Shown here one piece after another: positions 20,323-29,360 of a stretch of 64,000 bases of DNA (position 1 is its first letter; the number at the start of each line of letters is the position of its first letter). Position numbers and translations under genes: made by a program. Source of the DNA: Rhizobium sp. JAB6 (GTDB taxonomy: Bacteria > Pseudomonadota > Alphaproteobacteria > Rhizobiales > Rhizobiaceae); NCBI RefSeq assembly GCF_003024605.1, contig NZ_PYJQ01000009.1:62001-126000 (forward strand), given 5' to 3'. The notes under the pieces are model-generated. The model saw only the letters and a list, made by a program, of their open reading frames with translations, was not told the origin of the DNA and did no database searches.

Positions 20323-20949
20323 ATGGCAGAAGAACTCGTTTTCTATACCAATCCGATGTCGCGCGGACGCATCGCCCGCTGGATGCTTGAGGAGGTCGGC
20401 CAGCCTTACCGTACCGTATATCTCGACTTCGGCACCACGATGAAAGCGCCAGAATATCTGTCGATAAACCCTATGGGCAAGGTGCCGGCCATCAAGCATG
20501 GCGACACCGTGGTCACCGAAGGTGCCGCCATCTGCGCCTATCTGGCCGAAACATTCCCACAGGCAGGCCTTGCCCCGACGGCGGCCGAGCGCGGTCGCTA
20601 CTTCCGCTGGATGTTCTTTGCCGCCGGGCCGATGGAGATGGCGGTCACCAACCGTGCCCTCGGCTTCGAAATCCCTGCTGAGCGTCTGCGCATGGCGGGC
20701 TGCGGCAGCCTGGACCATGTCTTCGATACCCTGGAACAGGCCGTGACCGCTTCGCCGTTCATCGCCGGCGACCGTTTTACGGCCGCCGACGTCTATGTCG
20801 GTTCCCATGTCGGCTGGGGCCTTAATTTCGGCACCATCGAGAAGCGACAAGCCTTCATCGACTATTGGGGTCGGGTCAGCGACCGCGATGCCTATCGCCG
20901 CGGTAACGAGATCGACAACGCCGCCATGCCAAAGTCGGCAAATTCCTGA
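20323..20949 (+). CDS. Glutathione S-transferase family protein
   Basis: 208 residues with the usual two-domain GST layout. The N-terminal thioredoxin fold has FYTNPMSRGRIARWMLEE, where Ser in PMSRGR is the likely thiol-activating residue (beta/theta-like), and NPMGKVPAIKHGD with the cis-Pro; TEGAAICAYLAE binds the gamma-glutamyl moiety. FTAADVYVGSHVGWG is the N-capping/hydrophobic staple region of the helical domain. GGGAGAGGC precedes ATG 20323. Substrate unknown. Confidence 0.92.
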   Translation: MAEELVFYTNPMSRGRIARWMLEEVGQPYRTVYLDFGTTMKAPEYLSINPMGKVPAIKHGDTVVTEGAAICAYLAETFPQAGLAPTAAERGRYFRWMFFAAGPMEMAVTNRALGFEIPAERLRMAGCGSLDHVFDTLEQAVTASPFIAGDRFTAADVYVGSHVGWGLNFGTIEKRQAFIDYWGRVSDRDAYRRGNEIDNAAMPKSANS

Positions 20950-20996
20950 AAATACAAGGCACTGAGAAGAAATCCTCACCGACTGGATATATGCCG

Positions 20997-21848
20997 CTAT
21001 TGCAGCGGCATATAAATATCCGTGAGCAATTCCGTTGGCGGTACGTCGCGCGGATTATTGATATATTCCTCGAACATGACCGCATCGCGCAGCTGCCGGC
21101 CGGAGGCTGGCAGCCATTGCGCATAGAGCCACTGATACGCCTTGTGCATGTTCGCATAGGGCCCCTTGTGGCGCAGCACGGCATAGTCGCCCCCGTCGAG
21201 CGAGCGCCGCTCCAGCGGAGCATTGGCAACGACTGCGTCGCCAGCGGTGACACAGGCATAGGAGCGCAGCTTCTCCGCTTCCACGACGTCAGGATCGTCG
21301 AGATAGATGCCGATCATGCGCATATCGGGACCTGCAAGGCCGCGGGCAAAGATGGTGCCGAAAAGCGTTTCGAAAGCCTGGCCGATCTGCATGTAGGAGC
21401 CGCGATGGGCGACACCGACCAGTGACATCGGGGAGATGGTGCGAAGCGTAACGTCGAACATGACCGTGATCCTTCCTTGGGTGCTGGGTTCGAAGATCGT
21501 GTGGCTTCCCTCATTCCGATATCGCGCCGGCGGCATGCCGTAGACGGATCTGAAGATGCGGTTGAACGACTGGAGGTTGGGATAGCCCGACCGCTTTGCA
21601 ATGTTGCTGACGGATAGACGGGTGTTGACGAGATCGCCGGCGGCACGATGCAGCCGCAGCCGCTTGACGGTCGCCGTCGCCGTCTCGCCGTAGATCGCCC
21701 GATAGATCCTGTGCCAGTGATAGCTGGACATGCAAGCGATCTCGGCGAGCTTTTCCATATCGAGCTCATCGTCCAGATGCTCATGGATATAGGCCGAAAC
21801 CCGTCGCAACCGGGTCTCGTAAAGCGTCCACGCCGTTCCACCACTCAT
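20997..21848 (-). CDS. AraC-family regulator with C-terminal GyrI-like effector domain
   Basis: 283 residues from ATG 21848 (AAGGGG 8 nt upstream; the frame runs on to 21950 without support). The two AraC helix-turn-helix motifs are N-terminal (residues about 8-110): LAEIACMSSYHWHRIYRAI and IAKRSGYPNLQSFNRIFRS. The C-terminal 150 residues, with YAVLRHKGPYANMHKAYQWL, are the GyrI-like small-molecule-binding domain of Rob/SoxS-like multidrug sensors. It is convergent with the GST gene. Target genes unknown. Confidence 0.93.
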   Translation of the reverse strand: MSGGTAWTLYETRLRRVSAYIHEHLDDELDMEKLAEIACMSSYHWHRIYRAIYGETATATVKRLRLHRAAGDLVNTRLSVSNIAKRSGYPNLQSFNRIFRSVYGMPPARYRNEGSHTIFEPSTQGRITVMFDVTLRTISPMSLVGVAHRGSYMQIGQAFETLFGTIFARGLAGPDMRMIGIYLDDPDVVEAEKLRSYACVTAGDAVVANAPLERRSLDGGDYAVLRHKGPYANMHKAYQWLYAQWLPASGRQLRDAVMFEEYINNPRDVPPTELLTDIYMPLQ

Positions 21849-21927
21849 GTCAAACCCCTTGCAAATCGATCGGCCCGACAAGAGCATAACCCGATTTGAC
21901 AAATCCTGCGGAATTGCCCGCACAAAG

Positions 21928-21961
21928 AAAAATGGCGGACGCCGAAGCATCCGCCATTTTT
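21928..21961 (-). terminator. Intrinsic terminator of alaS
   Basis: 12-bp perfect stem 21928-21939 / 21950-21961 with a 10-nt loop and T-run on the minus strand. It lies 25 bp past the alaS stop and 79 bp before the AraC-family start. Confidence 0.9.
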
Positions 21962-21985
21962 GATTACCAATCGGAAATCAGAACC

Positions 21986-24646
21986 TTAACCGGCAAGCGC
22001 CGCTCCAATCGCTTCGATCGCCTCGTCGGCCTTGGCGCCATCCGGGCCGCCGGCCTGCGCCATGTCCGGACGACCGCCACCGCCCTTGCCGCCAAGCGCG
22101 GCCGAAGCGACGCGCACGAGATCGACGGCGCTGAAGCGGCTCGTGAGATCCTCCGTGACGGCGACGACAGCGCTGGCCTTGCCATCGTCCGAAACGCCGA
22201 TCAGCGCCACGATGCCGGAGCCGAGACCTGCCTTGGCTTCATCCGCCATGCCCTTGAGATCTTTGGGGTCGACGCCGGAAACCGGTTTTCCGAGGAACTT
22301 GACGCCATTGACCTCACGCACCGCATCGGCCGACCCGCCCTGGCCGCCGCCCATGGCGAGCTTACGCTTGGCATCGGCCAATTCGCGTTCCAGTCTGCGG
22401 CGCTCATCCATCAGCGCTTCAACACGCGAAACGACATCGGCCGGCTGGACCTTCAGCGTCGAGGCCAAGCTCTTCACGCGATCGTCCTGTTCAGCGAGAT
22501 AGTCACGCGCGGATTCACCGGTGACGGCCTCGATACGGCGGACGCCGGCGCCCACGGCGCTTTCGCCGAGAATGCGCACAAGACCGATCTGGCCGGTGGC
22601 GGAGACATGCGTGCCGCCGCAAAGCTCGACCGAATAGGGCTTGCCGGATTTGGCACCGCGCACCCCCTGCCCCATCGATACGACGCGGACCTCATCGCCA
22701 TACTTCTCGCCGAACAGTGCCATCGCGCCTTCCGCAATCGCATCGTCGACGCTCATCAGTCGGGTCGTGACAGGCGAATTCTGCAGGATGATCTCGTTGG
22801 CCATATCCTCGACGACCTTCAGTTCCTCGGCCGTCATCGGCTTCGGATGAGAGACGTCAAAGCGCAGGCGCTCGGGCGCGACCAGCGAGCCCTTTTGGGC
22901 CACATGCGTGCCCAGCACTTCGCGGAGAGCCTCGTGCAGGAGGTGAGTGGCGGAGTGATTGGCGCGCAGGCGCGAGCGCCTGTTATGATCGACGGTCAGG
23001 ACGACGGCGTCGCCGACCTTGATCTTGCCTTCCGAAACTTCGGAACTGTGAACGAAGAGGCCCTCGCCCTTCTTTTGCGTGTCGCCGACCACTAGCGTGC
23101 CGTGGTCGCTCGAAATCACGCCGGTATCGCCCATCTGACCACCGGATTCGCCGTAGAAGGGCGTCTGGTTGACGACGATCTGAACCTTGTCACCGGCATC
23201 GGCGCTGTCGACGGCAATACCGTCCTTGACAATCGCCTGGATCACGCCTTCGGCCGTTTCCGTGTCATAGCCCAGGAACTCGGTCGCGCCGAGCTTTTCC
23301 TTGAGTTCGAACCAGATTGTTTCGGTCGCCTTGTCTCCGGAGCCTGCCCAATGCGAGCGCGCTTCGGCCTTCTGGCGCTCCATGGCATCCGTGAAGCTGG
23401 AAATGTCGACACCGATGCCGCGCGCGCGCAGCGCGTCCTGCGTCAGGTCGAGGGGGAAACCATAGGTGTCGTAGAGCTTGAAGGCGGTTTCGCCATCCAG
23501 GCTGTCGCCCTTATGCAACGCCGAGGTCGCGTCGTTGAGCAACGACAGGCCACGCTCCAGCGTCTTGCGGAAGCGGGTTTCTTCGAGCTTCAGCGTCTCT
23601 GAGGTCAGCGCCTCGGCGCGCACCAGCTCCGGATAGGCGCGGCCCATCTGCTGGATCAGCGCCGGCAGCAGCTTCCACATCAACGGCTCATTGGCGCCGA
23701 GCAGCTGAGCGTGACGCATGGCGCGGCGCATGATGCGACGAAGCACGTAACCGCGGCCTTCGTTCGACGGCAGCACGCCATCGGCGATCAGGAAGGCGGA
23801 GGAGCGAAGGTGGTCGGCGATGACGCGATGGCTTGCACGATGCTCGCCCTCGGCCTTGACGCCCGTTGCCTCTTCCGAAGCCTCGATCAGGGCGCGGAAC
23901 AGGTCGATATCGTAATTGTCATGCTTGCCCTGCAGCACGGCGGCGACGCGTTCGAGGCCCATGCCCGTGTCGATCGACGGGCGCGGCAGGTCGACGCGCT
24001 GCTCCTTGGTGATCTGCTCGAACTGCATGAAGACGAGATTCCAGATCTCGATGAAGCGGTCGCCGTCTTCTTCCGGAGAACCGGGAGGACCGCCCCAGAT
24101 ATGGTCGCCATGGTCGTAGAAGATTTCGGAACAGGGACCGCAAGGACCGGTATCGCCCATCGCCCAGAAATTGTCGCTGGTGGCGATCCGGATGATCCTG
24201 TCGTCGGAAAGGCCGGCGATCTTCTTCCACAGGTTAAAGGCGTCGTCGTCGGTATGGTAGACCGTGACCAGCAGGCGCTTGGCATCGAGGCCGAATTCCT
24301 TGGTGATCAGGTTCCAGGCAAGCTCGATGGCACGTTCCTTGAAGTAGTCGCCAAAGGAGAAGTTGCCGAGCATCTCGAAGAAGGTGTGGTGGCGGGCGGT
24401 ATAGCCGACATTGTCGAGGTCGTTATGCTTGCCGCCGGCACGAACGCATTTCTGCGCCGTCGAGGCCGTCGTATAGGGGCGCTGCTCCAGGCCGGTGAAC
24501 ACGTTCTTGAACTGCACCATGCCGGCATTGGTGAACATCAATGTCGGATCGTTACGCGGCACCAGCGGGCTCGACGGCACGATCTCGTGGCCGTTTTTCT
24601 TAAAATAGTCGAGGAAGGTCGACCGGATTTCATTCACACCGCTCAT
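21986..24646 (-). CDS. alaS: Alanyl-tRNA synthetase
   Basis: 886 residues from ATG 24646 (AAGGG 6 nt upstream). Class II aminoacylation domain at the N-terminus: [33 protein letters not shown] and [19 protein letters not shown]. The editing domain carries the zinc ligands [11 protein letters not shown] and [10 protein letters not shown] that clear Ser/Gly-tRNA(Ala). A C-Ala-type domain closes the protein with [16 protein letters not shown]. Located directly downstream of recA, a common alphaproteobacterial arrangement, but separated from it by a terminator. Confidence 0.98.
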   Translation of the reverse strand: MSGVNEIRSTFLDYFKKNGHEIVPSSPLVPRNDPTLMFTNAGMVQFKNVFTGLEQRPYTTASTAQKCVRAGGKHNDLDNVGYTARHHTFFEMLGNFSFGDYFKERAIELAWNLITKEFGLDAKRLLVTVYHTDDDAFNLWKKIAGLSDDRIIRIATSDNFWAMGDTGPCGPCSEIFYDHGDHIWGGPPGSPEEDGDRFIEIWNLVFMQFEQITKEQRVDLPRPSIDTGMGLERVAAVLQGKHDNYDIDLFRALIEASEEATGVKAEGEHRASHRVIADHLRSSAFLIADGVLPSNEGRGYVLRRIMRRAMRHAQLLGANEPLMWKLLPALIQQMGRAYPELVRAEALTSETLKLEETRFRKTLERGLSLLNDATSALHKGDSLDGETAFKLYDTYGFPLDLTQDALRARGIGVDISSFTDAMERQKAEARSHWAGSGDKATETIWFELKEKLGATEFLGYDTETAEGVIQAIVKDGIAVDSADAGDKVQIVVNQTPFYGESGGQMGDTGVISSDHGTLVVGDTQKKGEGLFVHSSEVSEGKIKVGDAVVLTVDHNRRSRLRANHSATHLLHEALREVLGTHVAQKGSLVAPERLRFDVSHPKPMTAEELKVVEDMANEIILQNSPVTTRLMSVDDAIAEGAMALFGEKYGDEVRVVSMGQGVRGAKSGKPYSVELCGGTHVSATGQIGLVRILGESAVGAGVRRIEAVTGESARDYLAEQDDRVKSLASTLKVQPADVVSRVEALMDERRRLERELADAKRKLAMGGGQGGSADAVREVNGVKFLGKPVSGVDPKDLKGMADEAKAGLGSGIVALIGVSDDGKASAVVAVTEDLTSRFSAVDLVRVASAALGGKGGGGRPDMAQAGGPDGAKADEAIEAIGAALAG

Positions 24647-24735
24647 AGGGGGCCCTTCAGTACTGCCGTCAACAACTTGCGTCAAAGTCAGTGGCTTTTA
24701 TCGTTCGCTCCGGGCGCTGTCCAGCCGCACGAACA

Positions 24736-24773
24736 AAACCGGCCGCACATCCCTTGGACAATGCGGCCGGTTT
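24736..24773 (-). terminator. Intrinsic terminator of recA
   Basis: 12-bp stem 24736-24747 / 24762-24773 with a 14-nt loop, followed on the minus strand by TTTTGTT. It sits between recA and alaS. Confidence 0.8.
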
Positions 24774-24819
24774 CGACTTTCAGTCTCGGTCTCAGGTCGG
24801 GAATTGCTTCCCGGAGCCC

Positions 24820-25905
<1,086 letters not shown>

Positions 25906-25961
25906 CCGATCCACCTTTAGGTTATTGAAGCCGCTCTAGCAATGTCGCCGCCGATGAGAAT

Positions 25962-25990
25962 TCTGTACTCTATTTGTTCTCTTATCGCAA
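25962..25990 (-). promoter_or_regulatory. recA promoter with LexA-type operator GAAC-N7-GTAC
   Basis: On the minus strand the sequence reads GAAC-AAATAGA-GTAC (plus-strand 25965-25979). This is the GAAC-N7-GTAC form I recall as the R. etli recA operator, a variant of the alphaproteobacterial GTTC-N7-GTTC SOS box. It sits between a possible -35 TTGCGA (25985-25990) and a -10 TACAGA (25962-25967) spaced by 17 bp, so LexA binding would block RNA polymerase. Confidence 0.75.
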
Positions 25991-26144
25991 GAGCACAACA
26001 AGCAATTGAAAGAAAAAGGTAAAATGAATTTCGTTCTACTTTTGTTTTCTTCTTTCTTCCCAGACACTTACGGCTCCGGGATGATCAATTCGGGCCGGTC
26101 GCCACGCCGCTCGATTCGCCTTTTCGATCGCTGAGGATAACCAT

Positions 26145-27089
26145 ATGGCGAAAAAGATTCTCGTTCTCGGCGGCGCCCATATCGACCGGCGCGGCCGCAT
26201 TTTCGGCGAGACGGCGCCCGGCGCCAGCAACCCGGGCGCATGGTTCGAGGAGCCTGGCGGCGGCGGCTTCAATGCCGCCCGAAACCTCGCCCGCCTCGGC
26301 TTCGATGTAAAGCTGATCTCGCCGCGCGGGGGCGACCCTTCTGGCGAATTGGTGGCGGAAGCCGCAAGCCATGCCGGCATCGATGACAAGCCCTTCGTCT
26401 TCCTCGATCGCAAGACGCCGAGCTATACCGCGATCCTCGAGAATGACGGCAATCTGGTCATCGCGCTCGCCGATATGGAGCTTTACAAGCTTTTCGTTCC
26501 ACGGCGCTTGGCGATTCGCGCCGTTCGCGATGCCTTCGATGAGACCGATCTCATTCTCTGCGACTCGAATCTTCCGGCGGAAACCCTGGGCGCGATTGCG
26601 GCAAGAGCCGCTCTATGCGGCAAGCCGGTCGCCGCTATCGCCATTTCGCCGGCAAAAGTGGTGCGGCTGAAGCCAAGCCTTGCGGGCATCGACCACCTGT
26701 TCCTCAATGAGGCCGAAGCCTCGGCGCTGACCGAAATCCGTCCGGAGGATCCGCGCGAATGGGTGAGTGCTTTGCGCGCGCTCGGCCTGCGCAACGGCGT
26801 CATCACCCGCGGCAAACGCCCCCTGATCGCCTTTTCTGGCGATACTATCGTCAGCCTGCAGCCGCCTGTCGTCGACGATGTGGCCGATGTCACCGGTGCG
26901 GGAGATTCGCTTGCTTCCGGTGTTCTTTCGGCGCTGATGGCCGGTTATGATCTCGCGGAAGCCGTCCGTCATGGCGCGGCGGCGGCGGCAATCACGGTCC
27001 AGTCCCCCTATGCGACGGCAGAAAATCTCTCTCCTGAGCTTTTGAAGACGATGTTGGCCCTTGTTCCCGAGGCCGAACTTCTGTCATGA
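26145..27089 (+). CDS. psuK: PfkB-family carbohydrate kinase, probable pseudouridine kinase
   Basis: 314-residue ribokinase-fold enzyme. GGGGFNAARNLARLG is the N-terminal PfkB signature and DVTGAGDSLASGVLSA the C-terminal one with the catalytic Asp and anion hole. GAGGATAACCAT precedes ATG 26145. The next gene, 46 bp downstream, is psuG, and in pseudouridine catabolism the kinase makes pseudouridine-5'-phosphate for PsuG to cleave. The specific assignment rests on this pairing; from sequence alone it is only a PfkB sugar/nucleoside kinase. Confidence 0.8.
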   Translation: MAKKILVLGGAHIDRRGRIFGETAPGASNPGAWFEEPGGGGFNAARNLARLGFDVKLISPRGGDPSGELVAEAASHAGIDDKPFVFLDRKTPSYTAILENDGNLVIALADMELYKLFVPRRLAIRAVRDAFDETDLILCDSNLPAETLGAIAARAALCGKPVAAIAISPAKVVRLKPSLAGIDHLFLNEAEASALTEIRPEDPREWVSALRALGLRNGVITRGKRPLIAFSGDTIVSLQPPVVDDVADVTGAGDSLASGVLSALMAGYDLAEAVRHGAAAAAITVQSPYATAENLSPELLKTMLALVPEAELLS

Positions 27090-27135
27090 AGCCTGCTCAA
27101 AACGCGTGTACTGTTTCAGTGAATTGGAAATGACA

Positions 27136-28062
27136 ATGACCCAGCCTATCTCGCCCCTGCTTCCGATCTCCTATTCGAAGGAAGTCGCTGCCGCCAAGCT
27201 GCGCGGTGCGCCGATCGTCGCCCTGGAATCGACCATCATCACCCACGGTATGCCCTATCCTGGCAATATCGAGATGGCCCGCAGCGTTGAGGCAATCATC
27301 CGGCAGGAGGGTGCTGTTCCCGCGACCATCGCCGTCATTCACGGCACGCTGCATATCGGTCTTGAGCCGGAAGAGCTTGAAGCATTGGCCAAGACGGAAG
27401 GTGCGATGAAGGTCTCGCGCGCCGACATCGCATTTGCCATCGCCGAGCGCCGCACCGGTGCGACCACTGTCGCCGCGACCATGATCGCGGCTGCCCGCGC
27501 CGGCATCAAGGTTTTCGCCACCGGCGGCATCGGCGGCGTACATCGCGGCGCGGAAGAGAGCTTCGATATTTCAGCCGATCTTGAAGAACTGTCCCGCACC
27601 GGCGTCATCGTCGTGTGCGCCGGCGCCAAGGCGATCCTCGATATCCCGAAGACGCTCGAAGTGCTGGAAACCCGCGGCGTCCCGGTCGTGACATACGACA
27701 GTACCGAATTCCCGGCCTTCTGGTCGCGCTCGTCCGGGCTCACGAGCCCGCTGACGCTGAATAGCCCGGCCGCGATCGCCAACTTCCAGATGACCCGCGA
27801 GCAACTCGGCATCGATGGCGGCATGCTGATCGCCAACCCGGTTCCGGAAGCCGACGAGATCCCGCGCGAGGAGATGGAAATCTACATCGAGCGCGCCCTC
27901 GACAGCGCTGAGCGCGACGAAATCACCGGCAAGGCGGTTACGCCTTATCTGCTGAGCACGATTTTCGACATCACCGAGGGCCGCAGTCTCAAGACCAATA
28001 TCGCGCTTGTCGAAAACAACGCGCGCCTGGCCGCAGAAATCGCCGTCGCTCTGGCGGAATAA
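27136..28062 (+). CDS. psuG: Pseudouridine-5'-phosphate glycosidase
   Basis: 308 residues. Cleaves the C-C glycosidic bond of pseudouridine-5'-phosphate to uracil and ribose-5-phosphate. Family blocks are ALESTIITHGMPYPGN, VSRADIAFAIA, VFATGGIGGVHRG and VVCAGAKAILDIPKTLE with the active-site Lys. ATG 27136 has GGAAA 5 to 6 nt upstream; ATG 27130 overlaps that site. Forms a two-gene salvage operon with the preceding kinase. No nucleoside transporter is adjacent. Confidence 0.95.
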   Translation: MTQPISPLLPISYSKEVAAAKLRGAPIVALESTIITHGMPYPGNIEMARSVEAIIRQEGAVPATIAVIHGTLHIGLEPEELEALAKTEGAMKVSRADIAFAIAERRTGATTVAATMIAAARAGIKVFATGGIGGVHRGAEESFDISADLEELSRTGVIVVCAGAKAILDIPKTLEVLETRGVPVVTYDSTEFPAFWSRSSGLTSPLTLNSPAAIANFQMTREQLGIDGGMLIANPVPEADEIPREEMEIYIERALDSAERDEITGKAVTPYLLSTIFDITEGRSLKTNIALVENNARLAAEIAVALAE

Positions 28063-28084
28063 TCAAGTCTCTAGTCACAGGAAC

Positions 28085-28116
28085 CGGCCGGGTGCGATCG
28101 CCCCGGCCGTTCTCTT
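28085..28116. terminator. Bidirectional terminator between psuG and trpS
   Basis: An 8-bp GC stem, 28085-28092 with 28102-28109, between two convergent genes, followed by a pyrimidine-rich stretch on the plus strand. The T-run is interrupted, so efficiency is uncertain. Confidence 0.55.
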
Positions 28117-28120
28117 TCCT

Positions 28121-29140
28121 TCAAGTCAGAGAAAACAGACCCAGGGCAGACCGCAACTCGGCAAGCGTTGCCTCCGTTCGCTCCCTCGCCTTTCGCGTGC
28201 CTTCACGCACGATCCCCATGACGTAATCCGGCTCGGCGGCATAATGCGCGCGGCGCTCCCGGATCGGCGCGAGCAGCGCTTGTAGGACATCCTCAAGATG
28301 TCTCTTGAGCGTGACGTCGCCAAGGCCGCCGCGGCGATAATGCGCTTTCATCTCTTCGACGAATTGCCGATCCTCGCAAAAGGCATCGAGGTAGATGAAG
28401 ACGACGTTTCCCTCGACCTTGCCGGGATCGCAGACGCGCAAATGATCCGGATCGGTATACATGCGCCGTACCGCATCCCTGATTTCGTCTGATGATGCCG
28501 AAAGCGGAATGGCGTTGCCCTGGGATTTGCTCATCTTCGCCTTTCCGTCAACGCCGGGCAGCCGCCCAACCTTTGGCACCATGGCAGCCGCCTCGACAAG
28601 CACATCACGCCCGATCTGCCGGTTCATGCGGCGAACGATCTCGTTGGTCTGCTCGATCAACGGTGCCTGATCCTCCCCGACAGGGACGACGGTCGCCTTG
28701 AAGGCGGTGATATCGGCCGCCTGCGCAACCGGATAGCAGAGAAAGCCGGCCGGCACATCGCGCTCGAAACCGCGCTGTTGGATCTCCGTCTTGATCGTCG
28801 GGTTGCGCTCCAGGCGGCTGACCGTGACGAAATTCAGGTAAAGCAGCGTCAGCTCCGCCAGTGCGGGCAGAGCCGATTGCACGCAGATCGTCGTCAGCGT
28901 CGGATCGATGCCGACGGCGAGGTAGTCGATCGCGACTTCCAGAACGTTGCGGCGGACCTTTTCGGGATCGCCGGCATTGTCGGTGAGCGCTTGTGTATCC
29001 GCCAGGAGCAGAAATTGCTCGTGGCTGCACTGAAGAGCGACGCGGCTTTTCAGCGAGCCGACATAGTGGCCGAGATGAAGTGGACCAGTGGTCCGGTCGC
29101 CAGTCAGGATGACAGGACGGGTATTGGTAGCAATATGCAT
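28121..29140 (-). CDS. trpS: Tryptophanyl-tRNA synthetase
   Basis: 339 residues from ATG 29140, with GGAG 6 nt upstream. Class I synthetase: [11 protein letters not shown] is the HIGH motif and [11 protein letters not shown] the KMSKS loop. [12 protein letters not shown] at the N-terminus, with [10 protein letters not shown] and [10 protein letters not shown], are further family blocks. The ribosome binding site lies in a hairpin that is part of a leader with a tryptophan-rich ORF (29141-29296), suggesting the gene is induced when charged tRNA(Trp) is scarce. cckA lies upstream on the same strand, ending 220 bp away. Confidence 0.96.
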   Translation of the reverse strand: MHIATNTRPVILTGDRTTGPLHLGHYVGSLKSRVALQCSHEQFLLLADTQALTDNAGDPEKVRRNVLEVAIDYLAVGIDPTLTTICVQSALPALAELTLLYLNFVTVSRLERNPTIKTEIQQRGFERDVPAGFLCYPVAQAADITAFKATVVPVGEDQAPLIEQTNEIVRRMNRQIGRDVLVEAAAMVPKVGRLPGVDGKAKMSKSQGNAIPLSASSDEIRDAVRRMYTDPDHLRVCDPGKVEGNVVFIYLDAFCEDRQFVEEMKAHYRRGGLGDVTLKRHLEDVLQALLAPIRERRAHYAAEPDYVMGIVREGTRKARERTEATLAELRSALGLFSLT

Positions 29141-29260
29141 TCTTAGCTCCGCAAAAGGAGCCGCCGCAATCGGGAAGGGAAAACGGAAATGGACCTGCCG
29201 GATCACGGCGGCAGGGTCGATTTCAAGATATGACGACTGCCGCTCCTAGAAGGAGCGCCA
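29141..29260 (-). promoter_or_regulatory. Attenuator-like leader region of trpS
   Basis: On the minus strand four complementary segments follow the leader Trp codons. Segment 1 (29251-29257, CGCTCCT) pairs with segment 2 (29241-29247, AGGAGCG), 7 bp. A middle hairpin pairs 29209-29215 with 29194-29200, 7 bp. Segment 3 (29157-29161, GCTCC) pairs with segment 4 (29146-29150, GGAGC), which is the trpS Shine-Dalgarno. Segment 2 can instead pair with segment 3 (GGAGC/GCTCC plus two more pairs across a G-G mismatch), which would free the Shine-Dalgarno. No T-run is present, so control would be translational. Confidence 0.65.
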
Positions 29261-29296
29261 CCACATTTGGCAAATGGTCTTGGCAAGGTCGATCAT
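29246..29296 (-). CDS. trpS leader peptide with tandem Trp codons
   Basis: A 16-codon ORF reading MIDLAKTICQMWWRSF, ending in TAG at 29246-29248. The two adjacent TGG codons (29258-29263) abut the first strand of hairpin 1:2. No Shine-Dalgarno precedes the ATG, but a possible promoter (TTGCCG, 15-bp gap, TATAAG, last base near 29306) would start transcription at or next to the ATG. Leaderless translation is known for the rhizobial trpE(G) leader peptide. An in-frame upstream ATG would give a 29-residue version. Confidence 0.6.
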   Translation of the reverse strand: MIDLAKTICQMWWRSF

Positions 29297-29360
29297 GGAA
29301 GGTTGCTTATACCGTTGCGCCGCAGTCGGCAACATGGGGAAGGCGCAAAACGCCTCTCAC

